NCBI GenBank assembly: GCA_001600695.1
Contig: BCKQ01000018.1
Coordinates: forward strand, 164,518 to 228,517
Direction: 5' to 3'
DNA: 64,000 nt
DNA from: Ascoidea asiatica
Taxonomy: Eukaryota; Ascomycota; Saccharomycetes; Ascoideales; Ascoideaceae
The notes beneath the pieces are model-generated. The model did no database searches. It was not told where the DNA came from and saw nothing but the letters and a program-made list of their open reading frames with translations. The translations under genes were made by a program, and so were the position numbers. The stretch's first letter is position 1; each line of letters opens with the position of its first letter. Of the stretch, positions 19,034 through 27,800 are shown piece by piece.

Positions 19034-20842
19034 TTAATACCATGTGGAAAATGGATCTGATTCTGGATAAACAACATTTCTATCATTATAAATTGAAACA
19101 TTTTTACTACCACTATGTTTAAATGTAAATCCAATAAAATATCTATTATCAATATCTTTATCACTCATACGTTCAACTGCATTTCTTTTTTCAATAACTT
19201 CTTTATATTTTGCCATATCTTTTTCATTCGTAAAATCATCAAAATATCCTGCATCTTCATCATCATCTAATTGTGGTGTAAAAGGTGGTGTTCTATCTCT
19301 TAAATGATTCCAATCAATTTCATTAAAATATGGTAATGACATAATTTGTTTAAAATTTTTAATTCTATCTTTTGGTGAATTAATTAAATTTATAAGTAAA
19401 TGCCATGTTCTATCTGAAAATACAAATCTACCATCTTCATATCTTGGTCTTCTAAATGATTGTTTCCAATGACGTAAATTATTATAAGTTTCTTCAGGTA
19501 TATTACCTGCAAATGGTGGAAATCCTGCTAAAGTTTCAAATAATATACAACCTAAAGACCAATAATCAATTGTATAATCATAAGGTTTACCTTCTAAAAC
19601 TTCTAAAGCCATATAATCTGGTGAACCAACAATTGAATTTGCATAATGAATATCTTTTTGTCTTAAAGTTCTATATTGTTTTTGTCTTTCAGATACAGAA
19701 CCTGTTGGTAAACCATAATCTAAATCTTTTACAGATAATAATTTTTGTCTCATACTTTCAATTCTTTCAGTTGATATTGAACCTGCAGCTAAACCAAAAT
19801 CTGTTAATTTTATATGACCTTTTGCATCAATTAAAAAATTTTCTGGTTTTAAATCTCTATGTGTATAACCTAATTGATGTAAAGCATTAACAGATGCAAA
19901 CATTTCACTAATATAAAATCTTGCATGTGGTGGTATTAAAACACTTGTATTATTTAAAAGTGTTCTATAATCACCACCTGGTACAAATTCCATTGCAAGA
20001 TAAACAGATTCATTATCTTGAAATGCATAAAATAATTTAACTAACCATTCAGATCTTGTATTTGTTAAAATATCTCTTTCTGTTAAAACATGTCTTGTTT
20101 CATCTAATTTCATTAATAATCTTTTACTTAAAACTTTTAAAGCAACAATTTCTCTTGTATCTCTTTTTTTAGCTAAATAAACTTGACCATAACCACCTTG
20201 ACCAACTTGAGTGATAATTGAAAAATCTTTATGTTTTGGTTTAATTCTTCTTTTTCTTAATAAAACTCTTTCTCTACCAATATAATTTTTCCATTGTTGA
20301 ATTTTTTCATTATTATTTGATAATGAATTTAAATTTTCTTCAACTTGTTGTTGTCTTTGTCTTCTTGTAATTACATAATCAAACATATCACAATAATAAT
20401 CAAGAAAATAAGTTTGACAAACATTTATTAATCTTTTAGTTTTGGGATTATTTGCTTTTTGATAAAAATCTCTACCTAATCTTTTTGAATATTGATATCT
20501 TGTATTTTGAGAATCATTTGTAAAATTTGTATTTGTATTTGAGTTAGTATTATTGAATTGAGCTTGTAAAGGATGTTGTAACTGAGGTTGTTGTTGATTA
20601 TATTGATTGTATTGAATACTTTTAGTTGGAGAAGGTGGAGCATTTTCTTTATTTTTTGAAGTTGGATCTTGAAAAAAATTATTATTCGACTGTTTTGAAT
20701 TATTTATATTCATATTTGGTATAAAACTATTAATATTCATTTTTGAATCTTTATTTTGATTGACTTGAATTGCCTTTATATTTTGGGCTAATTCTTCAAT
20801 TTCATTAGCTTGTGATGATGATTTAGAAAATAAGTTGCTCAT
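19034..20842 (-). CDS. DBF2: NDR/LATS-family protein kinase Dbf2 (mitotic exit network)
   Basis: This 602-residue Ser/Thr kinase works with Mob1 downstream of Cdc15 in the mitotic exit network and cytokinesis. Residues 1-115 are low-complexity (Asn/Gln-rich). An NDR-type N-terminal regulatory segment (about 120-205, DYYCDMFDYVITRRQRQQQV) forms the Mob-binding region. The kinase domain starts near 215 with the glycine loop GQGGYGQVY, has ALKVLSK, the catalytic loop HRDLKPEN near 330 and DFGLA near 348. The usual NDR insert follows, then the activation segment SIVGSPDYMALE with ALE in place of APE. The AGC tail ends in a hydrophobic motif region (YFIGFTFKH). S. cerevisiae Dbf2 is about 572 residues. 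Dbf20 or Sid2 are alternative names for the same orthologous group. Confidence 0.93.
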   Translation of the reverse strand: MSNLFSKSSSQANEIEELAQNIKAIQVNQNKDSKMNINSFIPNMNINNSKQSNNNFFQDPTSKNKENAPPSPTKSIQYNQYNQQQPQLQHPLQAQFNNTNSNTNTNFTNDSQNTRYQYSKRLGRDFYQKANNPKTKRLINVCQTYFLDYYCDMFDYVITRRQRQQQVEENLNSLSNNNEKIQQWKNYIGRERVLLRKRRIKPKHKDFSIITQVGQGGYGQVYLAKKRDTREIVALKVLSKRLLMKLDETRHVLTERDILTNTRSEWLVKLFYAFQDNESVYLAMEFVPGGDYRTLLNNTSVLIPPHARFYISEMFASVNALHQLGYTHRDLKPENFLIDAKGHIKLTDFGLAAGSISTERIESMRQKLLSVKDLDYGLPTGSVSERQKQYRTLRQKDIHYANSIVGSPDYMALEVLEGKPYDYTIDYWSLGCILFETLAGFPPFAGNIPEETYNNLRHWKQSFRRPRYEDGRFVFSDRTWHLLINLINSPKDRIKNFKQIMSLPYFNEIDWNHLRDRTPPFTPQLDDDEDAGYFDDFTNEKDMAKYKEVIEKRNAVERMSDKDIDNRYFIGFTFKHSGSKNVSIYNDRNVVYPESDPFSTWY

Positions 20843-21446
20843 AACAAAAAGATAAAAAAAAAAATTGTTGTTGAAAGGGTTAAAAGATAAATTAAGTCAA
20901 CAACTTCAAATACTTTAAAGAAAATAGAATAATTATAAAAGTTAATTCAATGTAACCTGAGTCTGATAACTCTTAGAAGTTTCAAAGATTCAATAACTTC
21001 ATTAACTTAAGACTGTATGCTTAAGATGCTCAAGATGTTCAGTTTGATTTAATTCTCATTTCTCTAGTTATGCATCTTTTAATTTTTTGTTTACATTTTA
21101 CCCTTTGTGTAAATGTTTATTTGCACAATGAGAAAGTTGTAAATAAAGAAAAGGCTAAAAACCATTTTCATGGGTCACCGCTGCACTTTCCTTGTTGTTT
21201 TTTGTTTTCCAGTCGCGTTCGATTTTGAAAATAAATCTGATTGTGAGACCCCTTCAAATTGGGGGTTGTTGTAAACACGTGTCTATATGGAGTCTTCCTC
21301 GGTTCTTCTCTTCAATTGAACTAAGAATTTCCTTTTTATTTTTTACAGTAGACTTTATTGATAAATGATAATGAAAGAATGAAATATTTAAATAAGTGAA
21401 TAACTTAATGATTAGTAGCAAAAATTATTGAATAACTTAAATCAAA
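20843..21446. promoter_or_regulatory. Divergent promoter region DBF2 / MED18
   Basis: The roughly 600-base divergent promoter contains a GC-richer central patch (21175-21310) with CACGTG at 21276-21281. AT-rich leader sequence lies on both sides. No gene is visible. Confidence 0.55.
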
Positions 21447-22427
21447 ATGGTTCAACAACAAAGTTTGTATGGTTCAATTAAAAATGGAAATTTCAATATT
21501 CTAATAAATTCATTAATGTCATTAACTGGTATAAATAATCCAGATATTTTATTAAATTATAATATAATTTTAAATCCATTAATAAATATAAAAAGTATTT
21601 TAAAACAAAATTCAATTAAAAATAATTTAAATTTAAATCAAATTGATCAAAATTTTATAAAATTATCAACAAATTGGGATATCTTTCATGATAATGATCA
21701 ACCTAGTATCAATATTACTTCTACAACAACTTCTAATAGCAATAATGGTTATTTGAAAACTTTAAAAAAAATTTTAAATAATGATACTTCAACAGAAGTT
21801 TTTAAAAATTATAATTATCAAAGTGTTTTCAAACATACAGCTCAAAATAATACAAATAAACAAAATGCAAATGTTAATAATACTAATAATAGTAGTTCTT
21901 CAGATTTTAATTTTAATTCGGAAATTTTATATAAAAATAATTGGTCTTTTGAAATTTCAGATATACCAATTGCATCATCAAAAGAAATTTTATCTCAAAC
22001 CATTTTTGATAATTTTTTAAATCAATCTTTATTTTCAAATAATTCTAATACTACAAATAATTTTTATAATTGTAATTTATTAGAATTTATGTATGAATTT
22101 GGTTATATACCAAAAAATGAATATTGGTTAAAAGGTTTAAAATTTTATTATAATTCAATAATCATTCACATTTTTCAAATATTTGTTTATAATTCAAATA
22201 CAAATTCTTTAGATTTATTTAATTCAACTTCAAATAATAATACTATTCATAGTAATAATAATTCTTGGTTAATTAAAGCTTTTATAAATATTAATCAAAT
22301 TAGTGATATTGATTTAATCAATAAAAGTAATAAAAGTTTATTGAATTTAAAATTTCAATTAGCAGATTTAGTTGATTTAAAATTTATTGATAGAAATTCA
22401 ATGGATTCAAGAGTAAAACCAAATTAA
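21447..22427 (+). CDS. SRB5: Mediator head subunit Med18 (Srb5)
   Basis: This 326-residue protein matches Med18/Srb5, the head-module subunit that pairs with Med20 and contacts RNA polymerase II. Diagnostic segments are the start MVQQQSLYGSI, NNWSFEISDIPIA in the middle, LLEFMYEFGY, the beta strands around WLIKAFININQISDIDLINK, and the C-terminal DLVDLKFIDRNSMDSRV. S. cerevisiae Srb5 (307 residues) begins MVQQLSLFGSI and ends near RQSMDSRV, so both ends are conserved. Between residues about 88 and 150 lies an Asn/Ser/Thr-rich linker. It is followed closely by BTN1 on the same strand. Confidence 0.93.
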   Translation: MVQQQSLYGSIKNGNFNILINSLMSLTGINNPDILLNYNIILNPLINIKSILKQNSIKNNLNLNQIDQNFIKLSTNWDIFHDNDQPSINITSTTTSNSNNGYLKTLKKILNNDTSTEVFKNYNYQSVFKHTAQNNTNKQNANVNNTNNSSSSDFNFNSEILYKNNWSFEISDIPIASSKEILSQTIFDNFLNQSLFSNNSNTTNNFYNCNLLEFMYEFGYIPKNEYWLKGLKFYYNSIIIHIFQIFVYNSNTNSLDLFNSTSNNNTIHSNNNSWLIKAFININQISDIDLINKSNKSLLNLKFQLADLVDLKFIDRNSMDSRVKPN

Positions 22428-22669
22428 AAATTTAAAATTAAAATCCGTGTTGATATGAATATCTGGTCGTTTTCTTATCTTTCCGTGCTCATAGTCCGCC
22501 CACGTTTATCCGTCTATTATATCTCAATTAAATAAATATTTATTTGCAAATCAATTGAAGTAGATAATAACAAGATAACAAAATAACAAAATAATAAAAT
22601 AATAAGAAAACAAGAATACATCAAAATATTGAATTGAATTGAATATTTTAAAGTCCTGAATGAAATAAT

Positions 22670-23932
22670 ATGATCAATGAAGATATAGTGATATATGTTT
22701 CGTTTTGGCTATTGGGTCTAATCAATAATGTTTTATATGTAGTTATTTTAAGCGCTGCTGTTGATCTTGTTGGTCATTCTGCTCCAAAATCTTTAGTTTT
22801 ATTATTTAATATTTTACCTTCATTATTAATAAAATTATCTGCTCCATTATTTATTCATTTGATTCCATATTCAAAAAGAATTATATTATTAATTCTTTTA
22901 AGTTTTTTTGGAATGTTAATAATTTCTTTGAATTCAAATTTATATTTAAAGTTAATTGGAATTTCTTTAGCTTCTTTAAGTTCTGGATTTGGTGAAGTTA
23001 CTTTTTTATCTTTAACTCATTTTTATAATTCTTCAAGTTTAAATGGATTTAGTGGTGGTACTGGAGGTGCTGGTTTAATTGGCAGTTTTCTTTATCTTAT
23101 TTTAACTGTTTATTTATCTTTAAGTCCAAAATTATCTTTATTAATTTTTTCAATTTTTCCATTTTTATTTTTTTATGTATTTTGGTTTTTTTTACCAAAA
23201 AAATCTTTATCAATCAATCACAAAAATAATTCAATCAATGAAAGTAATAATCTAATTGAAAGTCAAAATATATTCATTAATAATGAAAGAAGTCTGTTAT
23301 TAAATAATCCTAATTATAGTAATATTAATAATATAAGTTCAATTGAGTCAATAAAGTTAAAATCAATGAAATTTTATAATCATTTTATTAAAACATTTAA
23401 TAAAATAAAGCCATTAATAATTCCATATATGTTACCATTATCATTAGTTTATTTTTTTGAATATACAATTAATCAAAGTATTTCTCCAACATTATTATTT
23501 CCAATTAATAATACACCATTTAAAAATTATAGAGATATTTATGTAACTTATGCAACTTTATATCAAATTGGAGTTTTTATCTCAAGAACATTTTCATATA
23601 ATTTTAGAATCAAATATTTATATATTCCAGTTTTTTTACAATTTTTAAATTTTTTATTTTGTATTTTACAATCTTTAAAATTTTTTATTTCAAATATTTA
23701 TATAATATTTATTTTAATAATTTTTGAAGGTTTATTAGGTGGTTCATCATATTTTAATACATATATGTTAATTACAGAAAATTTATCAGGAAATTATAGA
23801 GAATTTTCAATGGGTGCAGTTTCTTCAAGTGATTCAATTGGAATTGTTTTATCTTCAATATTTGGATTATTTTTAGAAAAATTTCTTTGTAATTATCAAG
23901 TTAATCATGGTAGAGATTGGTGTACATTATAA
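22670..23932 (+). CDS. YHC3: Battenin/CLN3 homologue Btn1 (Yhc3), vacuolar membrane protein
   Basis: This 420-residue polytopic membrane protein belongs to the battenin (CLN3) family, the yeast counterpart of the human Batten disease protein, which acts at the vacuole/Golgi in pH and basic amino acid homeostasis. The N terminus reads YVSFWLLGLINNVLYVVILSAAVDLVG, a family hallmark. Further conserved parts are LASLSSGFGEVTFLSLTHFY, GGTGGAGLIGSF, and the late FEGLLGGSSYFNTYMLI and REFSMGAVSSSDSIGI. About ten hydrophobic spans surround a hydrophilic loop at about 180-240. Length matches the family (408 in S. cerevisiae). It converges with BNA3 at only 44 bases, and the same two genes are neighbours in S. 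cerevisiae. Confidence 0.94.
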   Translation: MINEDIVIYVSFWLLGLINNVLYVVILSAAVDLVGHSAPKSLVLLFNILPSLLIKLSAPLFIHLIPYSKRIILLILLSFFGMLIISLNSNLYLKLIGISLASLSSGFGEVTFLSLTHFYNSSSLNGFSGGTGGAGLIGSFLYLILTVYLSLSPKLSLLIFSIFPFLFFYVFWFFLPKKSLSINHKNNSINESNNLIESQNIFINNERSLLLNNPNYSNINNISSIESIKLKSMKFYNHFIKTFNKIKPLIIPYMLPLSLVYFFEYTINQSISPTLLFPINNTPFKNYRDIYVTYATLYQIGVFISRTFSYNFRIKYLYIPVFLQFLNFLFCILQSLKFFISNIYIIFILIIFEGLLGGSSYFNTYMLITENLSGNYREFSMGAVSSSDSIGIVLSSIFGLFLEKFLCNYQVNHGRDWCTL

Positions 23933-23976
23933 TACTAAAAATATATCTTATTTTATAAAATAATCTATAAATATAT

Positions 23977-25278
23977 CTATAAATAAGGTTCTAATAATTT
24001 TAATCTTTCAACAGCTTCTTCTAATACATCATCTGTTTTACAAACAGCAAATCTTAAACAATTTTCAGCAATTTTTTCATGTTCTTTAATATAAAATTCA
24101 GTTGGAGGTATTGCAACAATACCAATTTGATGTATTAAAAAATAAGCTAATTTAAAATCATAAGCTTTTGAATTTAATTCAATTGGAAATTTAAAATCTT
24201 TTGGAATTTTTAATTTTTTAAAATTAACAAGAATATAATAAGTACCTTCTGGTTTTGTATATGGTAATTTTAAATAATCAAAAACTTCGGTTAAAATTTT
24301 AAATTTTTTAATATAACTTAATTTTGTTTCATCATAATAATTATTATCATAAGCAGTATCTAAAGCATTTGCAACAGCAACTTGTAAAGGAGAATTAGTT
24401 GTAAAACAAATTCTTGTATGAGCAAAAGTTGAATATTTTATAAAATATGGATTTGCAATTACCCAACCAACTCTCCAACCAGTTGCAGCAAAAGTTTTGC
24501 CAGCACTACCAACAGTTATTGTTTGTTTTGAAATTTCAGGTGTTAAAGTTGTAAATCTTGGAAATTCATCAACATAAACTAAATTTTCATAAACTTCATC
24601 AGATAAGATTATTAAATTATGTTTTACAGCTAAATTACCAATTAATAATAATTCTTCTTTTGTAAAAACTTTACCAATTGGATTATGAGGAGTATTAACA
24701 ACAATCATTTTAGTTTTTTCAGTAATTGAATTTTTTAATTGATTATAATCAAATTTCCAATCATTACCATTAATTATATTATTATTAAATTCATTTGGAG
24801 GATTTAAAGGTACATAAACAATTTTTCCACCAGGTAATTCAATATTTGAAATATATTGATCAAAAAATGGTTCAAAAACTATAACTTCATCACCAGGATT
24901 TAAAAAAGCAGTGAAAACAGCTAACATACCTTCATTTGCACCTGCAGTTACTAAAATTTCATCATTTGTAATTTTTCTATTAAATTTTTTTGAATAAGTT
25001 TTTGCTAATGAATTTAATAAAATTTGTCTACCTTTTGTATGAGAATATTGATTTGCCATTGGATCATCTAAAGCTAATTTTGCTGATTTTATTGCAAAAT
25101 CAGGTGGTGAATATGAGAAAAATCCTTGACCTAAATTGATTATTTTTCTATCTGTTAAAGTTTGAGCAGTTGAAGCAGTTTCATTGATATAAGACCAAAC
25201 ATCTTTGGGAGTATCTTCAAAATATTTATTACAAGATGGAAAACTTGAAGTTTCTGATGAATTCAAATCTGTTGACAT
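23977..25278 (-). CDS. BNA3: Kynurenine--oxoglutarate aminotransferase Bna3
   Basis: This 433-residue class I/II PLP aminotransferase is closest to Bna3/KAT enzymes, which convert kynurenine to kynurenic acid with 2-oxoglutarate. Visible active-site parts are LGQGFFSYSPP (49-59), the phosphate-binding TAGANEGM (111-118), NTPHNPIGK (195-203), the cofactor-contacting DEVYENLVY (227-235), and the Schiff-base lysine in VGSAGKTF (K261). The C terminus carries ENCLRFAVCKTDD with the substrate-binding Arg. The start is the first ATG and no mitochondrial presequence is obvious. Length is normal (444 in S. cerevisiae). Substrate preference is inferred from the family. Confidence 0.93.
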   Translation of the reverse strand: MSTDLNSSETSSFPSCNKYFEDTPKDVWSYINETASTAQTLTDRKIINLGQGFFSYSPPDFAIKSAKLALDDPMANQYSHTKGRQILLNSLAKTYSKKFNRKITNDEILVTAGANEGMLAVFTAFLNPGDEVIVFEPFFDQYISNIELPGGKIVYVPLNPPNEFNNNIINGNDWKFDYNQLKNSITEKTKMIVVNTPHNPIGKVFTKEELLLIGNLAVKHNLIILSDEVYENLVYVDEFPRFTTLTPEISKQTITVGSAGKTFAATGWRVGWVIANPYFIKYSTFAHTRICFTTNSPLQVAVANALDTAYDNNYYDETKLSYIKKFKILTEVFDYLKLPYTKPEGTYYILVNFKKLKIPKDFKFPIELNSKAYDFKLAYFLIHQIGIVAIPPTEFYIKEHEKIAENCLRFAVCKTDDVLEEAVERLKLLEPYL

Positions 25279-27800
25279 TTTCTTTTTATATAGTTGTATA
25301 GTATAGTTATATGGTTATATTATTATCTTTTTTGTAATAAAAAAAAAAAAAGAAATTATATAATTTTAAAGAATATGAATATATTAAAATTTTTAAAGCT
25401 AAATTACAATTGAATAATGAAAAGTCAAAGAAAAATCAAATCCAAGTAATTGCATTATTTATATTATATTAAATTGAATTTTCATTGATTATTAATTAGA
25501 TTATTGACATTCTATTGACATGAAGTTTGTGTTGTAATAATTCAGTAATAAAATGAAATATTTTCATAAAACTCTTATCTAAAGATATTGAGAAAAGCAT
25601 TAAAAATTGAATTGATTTCCGTTTGCAGGATTATTAACTACTTGAGTCACATACTCTATTTAGTGTATTGTTAGTTTAATGGTATATTTTTTTCTGTTTA
25701 CCATACAAAATTGGAGTGAGAATGTATTGAAGAAGTGTAGCAGTGTAACAATCTCGGCTTGATCTCAGATAACAGCAGCAGCAGTGGGCCAATCGCGGCG
25801 GGCGACGGAGTAAGCGCAACCATTGCCACACGTCACGGGTTCGCACCCAAGCAAGCCCTCAAAAGTGGTCTCAATCTTTAAACCCTGTTACTGACGCCAA
25901 ATATGCGGATCTAGTATTAGAGGCCAGAAGTGTGGCCCATCTTGAAAGAAGCAGGGAAAGAAACACGGCTTGGCTTTCCGTCTGGCTTTCTTGTTTTTGT
26001 CGCGTTTACATTGATTCTACACGAAGTCCAGCCCCGCAGGAGCAAGAGTCGCACCCAGATCTAGGACTGGTACCGGTACTTTAGGTTTAAAGTGCAATCT
26101 AAGAGTAACAGCCCCGTAGAAATTTAGAATGTGTACAGCTTTTTCAGGTTCGTATAGATATTGTATACAGAATACTAATATATTTACTTTCAAATGAAAT
26201 TCGAATTCCCGGCTGAGAGAAGAGATTGCCTTACACCACCAAAAAATACTATTTTAGAATACAAAATTTACGTAATCTGCTCAATGTATTTAATATCAAT
26301 CACTTATTTTCATATTTCAATCCATGCATACACTATCTGAATCCTTTCAAACGCTGAATCTTTATTTAAATAGTTAAGTGAAAAATTCTCTGATTCTATT
26401 TTATTCTATTATTTCGATCTAATGGTACTCGGTATAGTTACATTTAAATGTAAGATTCTATATGATTGTACCTGTTATTTTGATCATTGAGTTCTATTTT
26501 TTTTATTTTACCTAATTCATATATTATTCATTCCAATTCAGAATGTCTATCGACATTTTCGTATTAACTTCAAAAGTTTCAAAGGATTCTATAATTCCTA
26601 GATTTTGAATCAGCTTCAATTGAATCAACTCAATTTCTATCTATTTTACGTATTTCACTAAATTATTACGTGCAAAAAATTATTTTCTACGAGTTTCAAA
26701 TTTGACAAATCAAGTAAAATTTAGACTGAAAAACAAACCGGGGAGTCAGAACTTCAAGTGAATGCCTGACTGTTCCAGAAGAAAGCTACGCCGATGCAAT
26801 ACCATGTATAAAAACATACCCAAATACTTCTCTGCATTTGGTTAAATAGGCGTTGCCCCTTTCTACAAAGAATTTAAAGAGCATGACTATGCCTTTTGTT
26901 TTTGTGTATACACGCTAATATACATACACCAAAATCAAAACCCGCTTATTGCTATATTTTCCCGCGTAATACAACTGCAAGAACACGTTCTTGTGCTGCT
27001 TTCTGCAACCTCAAACACAAAAACAAACACAAACACAAACAGAAATACAAATCTTTGTATACAGTTTTGTATGGTTTACCAATATTTTTTCGCTGACTTC
27101 GTCTTTTATTTACTCGATTTTAAAAATTGAAATGAAACTTATTTGAATTTAGACCTTTTTTAAAATTTTTAAATAATATTTTTTTTTCTATTTGAAATTA
27201 AATATCCTAATTAAGCCCATTTTATTTTCTCTTTTTGCAAAAGTATCCTTTTATGGCTTTAAATCTTTCAATTTACTGTAACCTTACAAAATTTTACCTA
27301 ATGAAATTTCTCTGTTTCTTAAGTCTTTAATCTTAAATTTAACGCTATGTAGTTATTGTATAGTAATGTAATTGAATTATATCAGATTCTTTTGCAGATC
27401 ATGAAAAAAAAACATAACTTATCATTTTTTTTTCCCTTAATTTACAATATTATTATTGTTATTATTTCAAGTCTAAGTTCAATTTCATATTCAATTTCAA
27501 TTTAAAATGCAATGTTTACACCAAGTTAAAATATTTAATAATAATACAAATAAGAAAATTAATATTATTAAATATAAAAATATACAGCATATTCTTTATA
27601 CATTTATATATTACCTATTTTCCTATTCTTTTTTTTCCTTATTTTCTTTTCATTTCATTTTTAAGACCATTTAAAAACCTTTAATTCATTCATATTTCCT
27701 TTTATTTGACTTCATTAAGATAATCATTAAATTAATTATCAAGTTAATCTTTAGAATTTAATTAATATCAATTAAAATAAAAAAAAAAAAATATAATAAA
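25279..27800. promoter_or_regulatory. 2.5-kb gene-free upstream region of the GPI repeat protein
   Basis: No ORF of plausible coding character lies here. The region falls into three parts: an AT-rich BNA3 promoter (to about 25700), a GC-rich island (25735-26130), and a long AT-rich stretch with pyrimidine runs up to the ATG at 27801. Very long promoters are typical of regulated adhesin/wall genes such as FLO11. The 66-aa ORF at 26896-27096 lacks an ATG near its start and has Lys/His repeats only. Confidence 0.5.
25735..26130. other. GC-rich island, candidate regulatory element or non-coding RNA
   Basis: About 400 bases are close to balanced in base composition within DNA that is otherwise strongly AT. 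It includes CGCGGCGGGCGACGG, AGGCCAGAAGTGTGGCC (a GGCC...GGCC hairpin-like pair) and GGTACCGGTACT. An 11-base stretch at 25838-25848 differs from the Pol III box B consensus by one base, but no tRNA fold is possible. Function is unknown. Confidence 0.35.

Noticed and set aside
25666..25685. TTAGTTTAATGGTA, box A-like sequence
   Set aside because: No T-arm within 80 bases downstream, so not a tRNA gene.
25838..25848. GGTTCGCACCC, near-match to Pol III box B / tRNA T-arm
   Set aside because: The invariant A of the loop is replaced and the flanks cannot pair as a T-stem; no box A or acceptor stem at tRNA distance.
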